Below, one piece after another: positions 1 to 9,511 of a DNA stretch of 64,000 bases. This DNA is from an uncultured Latescibacterota bacterium (lineage in GTDB: Bacteria; Latescibacterota; UBA2968; UBA8231), in assembly GCA_951813615.1 (NCBI GenBank), contig OX638377.1, positions 2,976,001 through 3,040,000 of the forward strand, given 5' to 3'. Each line of letters opens with the position of its first letter. Position 1 is the first letter of the stretch. Both the position numbers and the translations under genes were made by a program. The notes beneath the pieces are model-generated. The model was not told the DNA's origin, ran no database searches, and saw only the letters and a program-made list of their open reading frames with translations.

Positions 1-2
1 CA

Positions 3-2348
3 TTGATCGTAGCCTCCGACCAGAAAGGTCAATATTCTTTTTCCATTTCCGTTGGCGACGAACTGGTCACGACCCTGACGCCAATGACCTTTCGCAAATC
101 CGTGTACAACGGTGCCCAAGTCGATCTCATGTCGGACGCTGTCGAGCTAACTGGCATCTTTTCCCGCATCAGCGCACCGGGCTTCATCACCGATCCGAAT
201 CCGGCCTCTTTCAACAACTACACCAACCTGATAGGGGGCCGGACCAGGGTCCGGCTAGGTGATGCTATTACCTTGGGAGGGGTCTTCGTCAATTCCCACA
301 ACGGCCGGGGGACCGTGCAGAGCTTTGAGGGGAATCCCTTCAAAGGGGAATTAACCTCGCTGCAGTTACAAAACCAGATCAGTACTATTGTCATCCGGCT
401 GAGCGACGACTCACCGGCCGATGATGTCGGAGGGAGTGTCCTACTAGCGGATAATGTAGAAATAGCGACGACTATCGGCGACAGAGACACCGTGCTAGTC
501 GGCAATGAGATCGGCTTCACACCTCACAGGCAGGGAGGCACCATCATAGAAGGCGTGCGCACGGCCAACGGTACGGAGCAGATCACGTTGCGTTACGACT
601 TGAACGACCTAGCCGTGATTCTCGACGACAAGGATGCCATTAACAACATCCGGGACCTCCGCTTCAGACTGGTCCTAGTCAACGACTATCGGATCGAGAT
701 CACTTCCGATCAGCAGACCAACTTTGAAGGACAGCCGGTCTTTCTGCTGATGGCCCAGGCCGAAGGCAATATTCAGGACGGATCGAATAAGCGCGAAGTG
801 GTCTTCAACTACGGCTTGCCCACGGCTAACCAGCTATTGGGTTTCACGATCGAGGCCCAAGATTTCCTAGGATTTGACTTTTACACCGAGTTCGATGTAA
901 ACCACCAGTACAAAAAATATCCCAATCGCCGGGTGAAGACGCACAAGGCGTACTCGGGACTCGTCGACGACGAAAATGCCAAAGCCTGGATGATGAACCT
1001 GTCTAAATCGGTCTTCTCTTGGTCCTTATTTGTCGAGGGCTTCTACATGGACGAGGCCTACAATACTAGTCCCTTCATATCGGACGGTAGTGGTCGAGTA
1101 GATTACGAAGACGGGACTAGGAGCATCTACGACTTCGTCGACGACAACGACGATCAGGACAAGAAACCCGACCAGAAGCGGCGCTACCAAGATCCTAGGA
1201 CCGGCGAGGAATTCCGCGCCACTAGAACCGGAAGGTCCGCCGAAGGTTTCGCCGACGAGGCAGTGTTCCCCGGCTGGGACCAGAACAACGATTTCATCTC
1301 CGACTTCAACCAAAACAGCAACATCTTCAGTGAGAACCGCTTCCCGGACTACGAGGAACCCTTCCTGCGCTATGGTTCAGACCGCCCTGAATACCTCTTC
1401 GGGATCGATCTCAACAACAACGGCTGGGTCGACCAGTTCGAAAACGACAACCTGCCCGATTATCCCTACAAAAGGGATCGCAAGGGCTACAACCTGTACC
1501 TGCGCAATCAGGTAACTCCGCACCTGCAACTCACCGCCGGGCAGGCCCGCGAACAGCTCCTTTCGGACGACCGCCAAAATCTGACCACGTACGCCCTAGT
1601 GAGCTTTGAAAAGGAGTACGCCCGCATCGGACGAGTGGGCATCTTCGACATGATCAAAAAGGCGGCAGACGATATTCAAGACGATCTCTTTCAATGGGTA
1701 CAAGCTCCAGGTCTGCCCGGAGCGCACCAAGCAATAGACGACCCCCTCTTCGCCCAAGACACCTGGATCAATACTTTTTGGCTAGGCCTTGACCGCCGGA
1801 CAAATATCGGGGTCAATTTTTCCAATAAATTCAAGTACGAGACAGTGAGACAGCGGGAGCAAGGTAACAATCTAGGTTTTAAGGATGATACGCGTTTTCT
1901 TGGAATCATCAACAAGGCCGACTATCTGTACCGGTATAAAAGTCTGACGGTGCGACCGAAGATCAAGAGCGAATTTCTCAGGGACAATACTCCCTATTCT
2001 ATGGGAGGCGTGCGCCCTGTGCGAGATCAATGGACTGGTTTGTTCTTCCTGACCTTCGAATTCCCCGTCCTGCGGCGAACGACCATAGAGACGGGTATCG
2101 AACAACTCTTCTTCAGGGATTCGGTGGTTGATGAGGACGATTTAGCAGCGGGCGAATTCACCGAGGATTTCAACAGCACGGTCTTGGCTATGCAGCTTTC
2201 GAACAGAGGGCAGTACCTAGGCTATGTGCTCACGGCCCAACTCGGCTACAGTATTCGTAGAATCAGTCGAGAGCGCGTCGAAAGAGACGACCGGTCACAG
2301 ATAGATAGCACCGTGTTCATGACGATGTACGCCAGTCTGAAAGATTGA
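3..2348 (+). CDS. Outer-membrane-type beta-barrel surface protein, 5' end cut by window edge
   Basis: The frame is open through the left edge. The first visible codon (TTG) aligns with about residue 142 of the full-length paralogue at 30514-33174, so roughly 140 residues, including the signal peptide, lie outside the window. The two proteins share blocks throughout: a segment near the start (TTLTPM), an Asp/Asn-rich central part with calcium-loop-like strings (DFNQN, DLNNNGWVDQFEND), the block PLFAQDTWIN, and a C-terminal half of alternating polar and hydrophobic strands typical of outer-membrane barrels. It is probably an outer-membrane or surface protein. I do not recognise a named family. 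The upstream neighbours that would complete its operon are not visible. Confidence 0.72.
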   Translation: MIVASDQKGQYSFSISVGDELVTTLTPMTFRKSVYNGAQVDLMSDAVELTGIFSRISAPGFITDPNPASFNNYTNLIGGRTRVRLGDAITLGGVFVNSHNGRGTVQSFEGNPFKGELTSLQLQNQISTIVIRLSDDSPADDVGGSVLLADNVEIATTIGDRDTVLVGNEIGFTPHRQGGTIIEGVRTANGTEQITLRYDLNDLAVILDDKDAINNIRDLRFRLVLVNDYRIEITSDQQTNFEGQPVFLLMAQAEGNIQDGSNKREVVFNYGLPTANQLLGFTIEAQDFLGFDFYTEFDVNHQYKKYPNRRVKTHKAYSGLVDDENAKAWMMNLSKSVFSWSLFVEGFYMDEAYNTSPFISDGSGRVDYEDGTRSIYDFVDDNDDQDKKPDQKRRYQDPRTGEEFRATRTGRSAEGFADEAVFPGWDQNNDFISDFNQNSNIFSENRFPDYEEPFLRYGSDRPEYLFGIDLNNNGWVDQFENDNLPDYPYKRDRKGYNLYLRNQVTPHLQLTAGQAREQLLSDDRQNLTTYALVSFEKEYARIGRVGIFDMIKKAADDIQDDLFQWVQAPGLPGAHQAIDDPLFAQDTWINTFWLGLDRRTNIGVNFSNKFKYETVRQREQGNNLGFKDDTRFLGIINKADYLYRYKSLTVRPKIKSEFLRDNTPYSMGGVRPVRDQWTGLFFLTFEFPVLRRTTIETGIEQLFFRDSVVDEDDLAAGEFTEDFNSTVLAMQLSNRGQYLGYVLTAQLGYSIRRISRERVERDDRSQIDSTVFMTMYASLKD

Positions 2349-2399
2349 TACCGGGCGGCAGATTCTACCCTCGATTCTACAAAAAAGGAAACACCCATC

Positions 2400-3689
2400 A
2401 TGCGAAGTTCCGTCTCTGCGCCAGATCTGGGACTGGTGGAGTCTCTCTTGGCAGAAATCAAAAAAATACCGTGCATCAACTCCCACTCCCACATGGGGCC
2501 GGAAGCCGAGCGCCTAGCGCAGCAGATGGACGCCCTCGACTTTTTTAACCACGCCTATCCGACCGCCGACTTGGTGGTGGCCGGCCTCTCTTCCGAAAAT
2601 AAAGAAGCCCTTTTCGACTCTCGACGCCCGCTGGACCAGCGGTGGTCCCTGTTCGAGCCGTACTGGAACCGGATCCGCCTGACCGGATACTCCCAGTGTA
2701 TCTTAACCGGCTTCCGCGATCTGCTCGGCTTCGACGATCTGACAGACGCCACGGTTGGACCGCTCTCTGAGGCCATCCAAGCACATAGCAAACCGGGCTT
2801 CTACAAAACGGTGCTACAGCAGCAGGCCAATATCGCAATGTCAGTGGTCAATATGGAAGATCTAATTGAGGTGGATCGGACCTTATTCTTGCCCCTGCCC
2901 CGCCTCAACCGCTTCAGCATGCTCCGCACGGCTGAGCAAATCCACGCGATAGAGCGCGACTACGATGTGTCCATCGGCGATCTGTGCCAGCACGTCGAAG
3001 TAATTCGACAGGTGTGCCGAGACTGGAAGGAAGCCCAAGTAGCCGGGGTCAAGATGTCGCAATCCTATCACCGCTGCATGGACTTCAAAGAGCGGGACGC
3101 CGGCCAAGCCGCCGTTATTTTCGACCGTCTGTTACAGGACGACTACGCTGGGCTGGATTCGGCAGAAGGCGCACTGCTGGAGGACTACTTAGTCTTCGAA
3201 TGCTGTCAGGCCGCTGCGGAAGCCGACCTGACTGTCCAATTTCACTTAGGCATGAGAGCGGGCAACAATGGAGGCATGGAAGGGTGTAGTCCGGTGCCGC
3301 TCATCCCCTTGCTGCAGGCCTTCCCCCAAGTCCGCTTCGACTTCTCCCACGCCGGTTTCCCCTATCTACGCGAGGGTGCCGTGTTGGGCAAGACCTTCGC
3401 CAATGTCTATCTGAACATGTCTTGGATCCACATCATCTCCCCCTTCGGGTCTCGACTAGACCTGAGAGAATGGCTCCAGATGGTGCCCTACAACAAAATT
3501 ATCGCCTTTGGAGATGACTTACAGCAGGTCGAGACAGTCTACGGACACTTGCAGATGGCGCGCCGGAATTTCGCCCACGCGCTAGGGGCCCTGCTGGAAG
3601 AGGGCTTGCTGTCCGAGTCGACGGCGCTCGACGTAGCCCAAGCGGCCTTTCGCGACAATCCGGCGATGGTCTACGGAGTCAATGCCTGA
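2400..3689 (+). CDS. Amidohydrolase-family (TIM-barrel) metal-dependent hydrolase
   Basis: A 429-residue protein of the amidohydrolase type. An HSH metal-binding pair sits at residues 29-31 (INSHSHMG). Later there are a conserved KMS, a histidine in VQFHLGM, a histidine in FDFSHAGFP and an aspartate in FGDDLQQ, in the usual order for metal ligands of this TIM-barrel superfamily. It has no signal peptide, so it is likely cytoplasmic. The overall pattern resembles the Amidohydrolase_2 and uronate-isomerase-like branch; the substrate cannot be read from sequence. AAGGAAA lies about 7 bases before the ATG and supports the start. It follows the truncated barrel gene by about 50 bases and its TGA abuts the stop codon of the convergent gene. 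Confidence 0.78.
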   Translation: MRSSVSAPDLGLVESLLAEIKKIPCINSHSHMGPEAERLAQQMDALDFFNHAYPTADLVVAGLSSENKEALFDSRRPLDQRWSLFEPYWNRIRLTGYSQCILTGFRDLLGFDDLTDATVGPLSEAIQAHSKPGFYKTVLQQQANIAMSVVNMEDLIEVDRTLFLPLPRLNRFSMLRTAEQIHAIERDYDVSIGDLCQHVEVIRQVCRDWKEAQVAGVKMSQSYHRCMDFKERDAGQAAVIFDRLLQDDYAGLDSAEGALLEDYLVFECCQAAAEADLTVQFHLGMRAGNNGGMEGCSPVPLIPLLQAFPQVRFDFSHAGFPYLREGAVLGKTFANVYLNMSWIHIISPFGSRLDLREWLQMVPYNKIIAFGDDLQQVETVYGHLQMARRNFAHALGALLEEGLLSESTALDVAQAAFRDNPAMVYGVNA

Positions 3690-5645
3690 TTACCAGTCGT
3701 GCACATTGTGGCCTTGCGCGGGAAACCAGATTACATCCACTACTCCCGAGAGCACGACGCCGATTACATAGCCCACGCCCAAGCCGTAGAAAAAAGGCTT
3801 GCCCTTGCGGTACGCTCTGACTCCGCCGTAGCGCAGCAGTAGCAGTTTAACTATCCAGACCAAAAATAGGCTAAACCAGTAGATGGACGTGCCCGAGGTG
3901 TGCTGAAAGGCCAGCCCAATGGGATGGAGCGAGAACCAGTGAAAGCGGGCCCGCAACAGCGCTATGCCCCCCGCCTCGAACAAACCCCAGCCCCAGACGC
4001 CCCACTTGCCCGGATTTCCAACTTTGGGATTTTGCAGCAGATGCACGGTCTCGTCTAAGAGGCCGGTCGCACCCATCAGAAAAACAGCCCCCCCTTTGTC
4101 ATAGGCCATCTCGAGGCTGGCCCATACCGCGGTTAGAAAACCCGTTGCAAAGGCGATTAGCACCGTAGCGGTCACCAGCCAGGGCTGATCCCGCAACGAG
4201 AAAATGCGCAGATGGTGCGGGATGGCTGGCCAAGCCGGCAGGCGAATGTTGCCGAAAAAGGCATGGCCGGTAAACATCTTGAAGGCGACCAGATCCTGCG
4301 GCGACAGGCGAGCCGAGCCTACCAAATCGACGATAAAGGAACTCCCCTTGGCATTGGGCCAACTGGGCATGAGGTAGGGGAAGCCCGTGGCCGCAATGAG
4401 CTTGATGGTGACGAAAAAGGTCGATACCATCAGGACAAAGGCACCAATAGCCAGCGGCAAACTCGCCCCCAGACTGCAAGCCCAAGCGATGACGTAGAAA
4501 GCCGACAAAATCAGACCGACTAAGGTCAAGCGGTAGATCCCAACTTGGCGCCGGTCCCCCTCCCCAGTGCGCACCTGTCGCCACACTTCTCGCAAGTGCC
4601 GGCGCGCCAAGTACACAGACCAGCAGGCCACAAAAATAATGGCACCCAAGCTTTCCAGAGAGAGAATCGCCTGAGGTGTCAAAGGCTGTCCCCCACCCCC
4701 TACGACCAGCCCCACCCGATCCATCAGCCCTATTTTGGCAGTAGCCAGCAGAGCGAAAGCAACTAGGCTGCCCAGGATATCCAACGGACATAGATAGGTC
4801 AAAGCCATAACCAGGGGCAGAACCCGGATGGTCAGGCCGGGGAAAGGGCGGGGCAATTCGAGATGGAAGCGCTTGGTATAGAGTTCAAACAGCGGCAAGC
4901 CCGGCGTGAAGTATGCGCCGATATTGTAGAGTAAGGGCAGCAAGACAACCCCGCAGCCGATCCAGAACAGACCCGAGCGGAAGAGGTCGGGCACCCGTCG
5001 CGGCCCATCAAAACCCCGTGTTAGATCGAGGGGCATCTGCGCCAGTGGGAAGGTGAGTTTTTCGGCTTCCATCCACTGACGCTGGAATAGCACCACCAAG
5101 CAAAAGCCGAATACCACCATGCCCAGCGAGGCCCCCAGCCACTCGATGATCGCCCCGACCCAGCCGTCCCACGGTACCGCGGCTCCCTGCGGCAGCCCCA
5201 TCCAGAAGGTGTCTAGGACCTGAGGCGAGGAGTCGGGAAAAACGCGCCAAGGCAAATAGGGAAAGAGCAGGTCCGACCACTGGTTTTCGGGTGTGGCCAT
5301 GTAGAAGGGCGCTCCGATAATGGCGATCCAGTAGTCGCTCCAGCCCCACTGCGGCAGGGCACCCACCACCCAGAGCATGGTGAAAATGGTCAGCAGTTCC
5401 CCCCGGTTTAGGGCCAGCCGGGGCCACAAGTGTCCGCAGGCGGCGTTGAGAAACAGCCACAGCACGAAGGGCATAAAGGCCACCATGGGGAACTGCGAGC
5501 GGACATAACTGCCGGACCCCGATGCTTGGCCGACCTCAAGGATGAGATAGTAGAACACAGCGACAATGGTCAGCCCCCCCAGAATCAGGGCGCGCAAGGT
5601 GATTCGAGGAGGCTTGGAGCCATCTAATGAACTGATGTTACGCAC
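3690..5645 (-). CDS. OPT-like polytopic membrane protein (DUF6784/DUF6785-type), paralogue 1
   Basis: A 651-residue integral membrane protein with about a dozen or more hydrophobic segments. It is one of four paralogues in the window. Family blocks visible here include RGELLTIFTMLW, ATPENQW, a LPQGAAVPW segment, QRQWMEAEKLTFPLAQMPL and a C-terminal WFSLHPIGLAF. I believe these belong to the DUF6784/DUF6785 group, which resembles oligopeptide transporters; the substrate is unknown. The start is GTG, chosen because the first membrane segment follows it as in the paralogues. It lies 54 bases downstream of paralogue 2 on the same strand, so the two are probably co-transcribed. It is the most diverged of the four. 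Confidence 0.72.
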   Translation of the reverse strand: MRNISSLDGSKPPRITLRALILGGLTIVAVFYYLILEVGQASGSGSYVRSQFPMVAFMPFVLWLFLNAACGHLWPRLALNRGELLTIFTMLWVVGALPQWGWSDYWIAIIGAPFYMATPENQWSDLLFPYLPWRVFPDSSPQVLDTFWMGLPQGAAVPWDGWVGAIIEWLGASLGMVVFGFCLVVLFQRQWMEAEKLTFPLAQMPLDLTRGFDGPRRVPDLFRSGLFWIGCGVVLLPLLYNIGAYFTPGLPLFELYTKRFHLELPRPFPGLTIRVLPLVMALTYLCPLDILGSLVAFALLATAKIGLMDRVGLVVGGGGQPLTPQAILSLESLGAIIFVACWSVYLARRHLREVWRQVRTGEGDRRQVGIYRLTLVGLILSAFYVIAWACSLGASLPLAIGAFVLMVSTFFVTIKLIAATGFPYLMPSWPNAKGSSFIVDLVGSARLSPQDLVAFKMFTGHAFFGNIRLPAWPAIPHHLRIFSLRDQPWLVTATVLIAFATGFLTAVWASLEMAYDKGGAVFLMGATGLLDETVHLLQNPKVGNPGKWGVWGWGLFEAGGIALLRARFHWFSLHPIGLAFQHTSGTSIYWFSLFLVWIVKLLLLRYGGVRAYRKGKPFFYGLGVGYVIGVVLSGVVDVIWFPAQGHNVHDW

Positions 5646-5699
5646 CTTCCTGTTTTCCGTTAGTCTCGCGCCTTCCCTCGCGTGTGTAGAGCATCCTTC

Positions 5700-7724
5700 T
5701 CAAAAATACCCTAATACATTTCCGGTCTTTCCAGTGCAGGCGTCGATGATCAGCCACAAACCAGCCACTGCAACTTGGCCCAAAATTAAACCGAGAAAAA
5801 ACGGCCGCGTCTTCAAGTACCCTGCGGAGCCGCCGTACTTGAGTATGGTACTCTTCAACCCCCAAGCGACGAAGATACTGAACCACACCCAATTCATAAT
5901 GTTGAACGTACCCGTGGCAAAGCCCAATGGATGGATCGGCCACCACACAAAGTAGTAGCGGATATAAGTCAACAAGCCCATGAGTACTGCGCCCAAAGCC
6001 GTGAAGCCCCAACCAGATATGCTAGCCGGGACCGGATCGGCAAATTTAGGGGCGATAAAACTAAATGCATTGCGCGGCACTCCCACGAACCAGAACTCGT
6101 GGAGATTGATCCCACCGTACTTATAGGACAGGGTCATGACGGACCACACCGAACTGATCAGAGTGACGACTATGGCTAGGAAAACCGCCCATAGCAGGCC
6201 CCTTTTGCTACCGCGAATCTCCTCGGCTAGTTTCAGCGCATTGGCAAAACAGGGCATGAAGAAGATGCGTATATTGGCACTCCACACATAAGTGAATGAT
6301 AGTCCTGTCAGACCAGAGGCACCCAACGCGCTGGTGCCCACGCCAGAAATCACAAAATCGGCCGGGGTCAAGGGCGTGCGAATTACGGAAATTCCGCCTT
6401 CCGCTACCGCTCTGGTGATGGCGATAAAGATCGCTGTCATTCCGAACAGAAAGACCGGCACAACCCACAGCGGCAACCCAGACTGCCACAGCCAAGTCCC
6501 CATCACTCCCAGCCCCACGAGCAGGCCCCAGACCGCAGTGCGATAGGAGATAATTTCATCGCTATCGTCGATAGACGAGTCGTGGTTGAATACCTTGCGG
6601 TAGACGGCGTGCAGATGCCGGCGTGCCAGCCACACGCTGGACAGGACTAGCACGATCATGGCCCCCATGGCTTGGTGAGCCAGATAGGGGCCAACCGAAT
6701 TGGCAAACCGGCTCAAGGTCTCCGTACTTTGTATCCCCAAAACATTGAAGACTCCCCGCTGCACAGTCGATAGCAGGAAGAAGAACCAGAATCCCAGCGC
6801 TACATCGCGGCTGAGCAGATAGGCGAAACCGATCAGGCCTAGGTTCAGATCGAGACGCAAGTAGGTGCTGCCTCTGAACAGACGCATCTCGGAATGGGTG
6901 TCGATATGTGGCAGAAAAGGGAAATAGCCGCTGAACGCGTTCGCCGTACCTATGAAAAAAGGCACGGCGAACCCGACCCACATGACCCGGTTCTTAAAGT
7001 AAGGTTTAACAAGCGAGCGCTTCTCGTTAGGGCCACACGCCTCTCGCTCTTCATCCTGGATCATCTCTAGCGGGACTTGGACTAGGGGATAGGGCAGCTT
7101 TTCGTATTCGACCCATTGTTTGCGCAGAATGGTCATCATACATATAGACACCCAGTAGAATGACAAGATGAACAGGCACCAGTAGAAGAGCGGCTCGATC
7201 CAAGCGTCCCAAGGCAGGGCCATGCCTTGGGGCAAGCCCTCGTAGAAATAAGTGATGGCCTCTGCATCTTGCGGGACGATCCACTTAGGCACATGCGGAT
7301 GAATCAACTCGTGCCACTTATTTTCGGGGGTGGCGTAGTAGTAGAGCCCTGCGATGATAGGCAGCAGATTTTCGGTGAAACCGATTGTGGGCACGGAGGT
7401 GGCTAGCATCGCCATGATGTAAACCACCGCCAACTCGGAACGGCTCAGGGCAAATCTAGGGCCTAGCAGGGCCAAGGCTGTGTTTATTAGGAAAACGAAT
7501 ACGAAAAAGACAAAAAGGGCGGCCGGTGTGCTGAAATTGTGGGCCATGACCGTACCCTTGATGATCATGTTGGTATAAGGCACAGCCGCGCCGATGAACA
7601 GCGACAAAAGGGCACCAACTGACACGGCCCGCAAGGTAATACCTGGTGTCTGCTCGTCGGGTCGGGCCGCGCCAAGCCGGGTTTCTAGGTGGTGCTGGAA
7701 GATTGGAGGGATCTCTTTTTTCAT
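5700..7724 (-). CDS. OPT-like polytopic membrane protein (DUF6784/DUF6785-type), paralogue 2
   Basis: A 674-residue polytopic membrane protein with the same plan as the other three copies: a soluble N-terminal stretch (KKEIPPIFQHHLETR), ITLRAVSVGALLSLF opening the first membrane segment, YYATPENKW, GLPQGMALPWDAW, LRKQWVEYEKLPYPLVQVPL, FKNRVMWVGFAVPF, RAVAEGGISVIRTPL and the end block WWPIHPLGFA plus LKYGGSAGYLKTRPFFLG. Conserved charged residues inside hydrophobic segments suggest a transporter; substrate and energy coupling are unknown. The ATG start is the first in frame; no strong ribosome site is visible. The gene is first in a two-gene minus-strand unit with paralogue 1. Confidence 0.74.
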   Translation of the reverse strand: MKKEIPPIFQHHLETRLGAARPDEQTPGITLRAVSVGALLSLFIGAAVPYTNMIIKGTVMAHNFSTPAALFVFFVFVFLINTALALLGPRFALSRSELAVVYIMAMLATSVPTIGFTENLLPIIAGLYYYATPENKWHELIHPHVPKWIVPQDAEAITYFYEGLPQGMALPWDAWIEPLFYWCLFILSFYWVSICMMTILRKQWVEYEKLPYPLVQVPLEMIQDEEREACGPNEKRSLVKPYFKNRVMWVGFAVPFFIGTANAFSGYFPFLPHIDTHSEMRLFRGSTYLRLDLNLGLIGFAYLLSRDVALGFWFFFLLSTVQRGVFNVLGIQSTETLSRFANSVGPYLAHQAMGAMIVLVLSSVWLARRHLHAVYRKVFNHDSSIDDSDEIISYRTAVWGLLVGLGVMGTWLWQSGLPLWVVPVFLFGMTAIFIAITRAVAEGGISVIRTPLTPADFVISGVGTSALGASGLTGLSFTYVWSANIRIFFMPCFANALKLAEEIRGSKRGLLWAVFLAIVVTLISSVWSVMTLSYKYGGINLHEFWFVGVPRNAFSFIAPKFADPVPASISGWGFTALGAVLMGLLTYIRYYFVWWPIHPLGFATGTFNIMNWVWFSIFVAWGLKSTILKYGGSAGYLKTRPFFLGLILGQVAVAGLWLIIDACTGKTGNVLGYF

Positions 7725-7914
7725 ATTTGAGTTGCGATCCCACTCCAGAGAGGAGGTTAGTCAGTACGTCTAGGCTGCACCACGGCTTAGATTATTGTCG
7801 TGTGCTTAGTCCGCTCCTACAATCCGTGGCCCTACGAGAGCCACCCTAGGTTGCGCATCTCCTTCGACAACGTGTGTCGCTACTTACCCACTGAGACGAG
7901 CTTAGTCGTCTTCT

Positions 7915-8304
7915 TTATGGGGTATGATCGCTTGCTGAGGAAACTTGGTAGGCGGTGTATTTGAGGTTTTTGCCCCGGGCCTTTTCCACTGGATAGCGCT
8001 GGGCCGAAATGACCAACTTCTCCTCCAGCATTTGTGCGGCGTCCAAGCCGAAGCGGTCGCACATAAGCAGGACAAAGTACAGCGCGTCGGCCAATTCGTG
8101 GCCGATAGCCCGGCGGAAGGATTCGTCTTCTAAGCGGGTGGCGATCTCTTGGTCGGAGCGGAAGCGGAAGTGCTCCAAGACCTCGGCCGCTTCAGTCGAA
8201 AGACCAATGGCCAAATCTTTGGGGGTATGGAATTGCGCCCAGTCGCGCTCCTCCACGAAGCGGCGAATTTCGGCGGTGAGTTGGGCCAGCGTGGCTTCGC
8301 TCAT
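7915..8304 (-). CDS. MazG-like nucleotide pyrophosphohydrolase
   Basis: A 129-residue all-alpha protein matching the MazG/RS21-C6 (dCTP pyrophosphatase-like) superfamily in length and motifs. It has the helix WAQFHTPKDLAIGLSTEAAE with the EAAE metal-binding pair, then HELADALYFVLLMCDRFGLD containing the E..D second half of the site. Such enzymes hydrolyse non-canonical or surplus (d)NTPs to the monophosphate plus pyrophosphate in the cytoplasm. Its ATG overlaps the stop of the upstream lipoprotein gene by 4 bases (ATGA), so the two are translationally coupled although their functions look unrelated. The exact nucleotide substrate is not deducible. Confidence 0.82.
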   Translation of the reverse strand: MSEATLAQLTAEIRRFVEERDWAQFHTPKDLAIGLSTEAAEVLEHFRFRSDQEIATRLEDESFRRAIGHELADALYFVLLMCDRFGLDAAQMLEEKLVISAQRYPVEKARGKNLKYTAYQVSSASDHTP

Positions 8305-9452
8305 GAGTCCGAGTCCCGCACTAGCCGAACCCCAATGTGACTAAAGCGCAAATCGGGCGCGTTCCAGCAGCGTTGCGCCGAACGGGAAAGCGAAGCCGCG
8401 TCTTTAAAGCTACCACCGCGAAACACCCGCGCCGTACCCTCGACCGGCCCTTGGGGATCGGTCTGCGGCCCCTCCGGGTAGGCATCCAACCAGTCGCCTA
8501 CCCACTCCCATACATTGCCGTGCATATCGTACAACCCCCAAGGATTGGGCGTTTTTAACCCCACTGGCTGAGCGGCCATCCGCCCGGTGAGAGAAATATT
8601 GTCCGTCCACCAAGCGTGGAGGTCCAAGTGCTTTTCTACGTCTCCAAAAGACCACGGCGTCTCCGTGCCCGCCCGCCCCGCGTATTCCCACTCGGCTTCG
8701 GTAGGCAGCCGGTACACTTGACCACCGGCTGTGGCGTTGAGACTAGCTATGAATTCTTGCGCATCTTCCCAAGAGATGTACACAGCCGGACGGTCGGGGC
8801 CCTCTTCCACCTCACCGGCGTGGCGGCTCCACGGCCGCTCTCCGGTCACAGCCGTCCACTGGTGCTGGGTGATTTCGCACTGACTCAGGTAGAACCCCTG
8901 GGTCAGGCGAACCTCGAGCTGAGGACCTTCGTCGTCGTTGCGGCCCGGCTCGTCCAGCGGCGAACCCATGGTGAAGACGCCCGGCTCGATCCACACCATA
9001 TCCAGCGGTACGCCCGGGACCAACTCTACAGTAATCGGGGGCTGTGAGCGAGAAGCCTCTGGCTCGACAACGAGGGTAAGACCGAGGGGAACAGACTGCC
9101 CTGGGGATAGGTCCAGTTTGGCCGATCCGCTGACCACCAAGGCTCCGGTCGCATCATAGCCAGTCACCGTAAACAGTCTGGCGGCACCTGCTGGGATCTC
9201 GGAGACAGTACCGACGATGCGATCGCCATCCACGGCCAATGGCTGGCGCATGGCTGGCATATCGGCCGCAGTGATCACTACCTCGACCTGGGCGAGCCTA
9301 GCGGCTACTTCAGCATCCACCTTAGCGGTCAGCAGCACGACTGCGCCGGCCTCCTCAGCCCCTGTGGGGGCCGTGCGGCGATCTCCACAAGCCAGTAGCC
9401 CTAGGAGGGCAGCCAGCAGCAGGCTAGAACCTATTTTCAAGCAGGTGCGCAT
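8301..9452 (-). CDS. SUMF1/formylglycine-generating-enzyme-like lipoprotein
   Basis: A 383-residue protein with a lipoprotein signal (hydrophobic run ending LLGLLAC, then GDRR). After a 140-residue beta-rich N-terminal domain comes a classic SUMF1/EgtB/PvdO fold: MVWIEPGVFTMGSP, then FYLSQCEITQHQWTAV, RLPTEAEWEYAGR, NPWGLYDMHGNVWEWVGDW, RVFRGGSF and HIGVRLVRD. Such domains either convert sulfatase cysteine to formylglycine or serve as non-catalytic modules. The active-site cysteine pair of true formylglycine enzymes was not identified here, so catalysis is uncertain. I start at the internal ATG rather than the TTG 45 bases upstream because it directly precedes the signal peptide. It is divergent from the 9512 gene. 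Confidence 0.8.
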   Translation of the reverse strand: MRTCLKIGSSLLLAALLGLLACGDRRTAPTGAEEAGAVVLLTAKVDAEVAARLAQVEVVITAADMPAMRQPLAVDGDRIVGTVSEIPAGAARLFTVTGYDATGALVVSGSAKLDLSPGQSVPLGLTLVVEPEASRSQPPITVELVPGVPLDMVWIEPGVFTMGSPLDEPGRNDDEGPQLEVRLTQGFYLSQCEITQHQWTAVTGERPWSRHAGEVEEGPDRPAVYISWEDAQEFIASLNATAGGQVYRLPTEAEWEYAGRAGTETPWSFGDVEKHLDLHAWWTDNISLTGRMAAQPVGLKTPNPWGLYDMHGNVWEWVGDWLDAYPEGPQTDPQGPVEGTARVFRGGSFKDAASLSRSAQRCWNAPDLRFSHIGVRLVRDSDS

Positions 9453-9511
9453 GGTTATATTGTAAGGCACAAGGTCCCCCCGCCGCAATACGCCCAACGC
9501 CCAATCCTCTC

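Noticed and set aside
7894..7912. Hairpin AGACGA/TCGTCT-type after the MazG-like gene
   Set aside because: The stem is only 5-6 bp and, in the direction of the gene, no T-tract follows.
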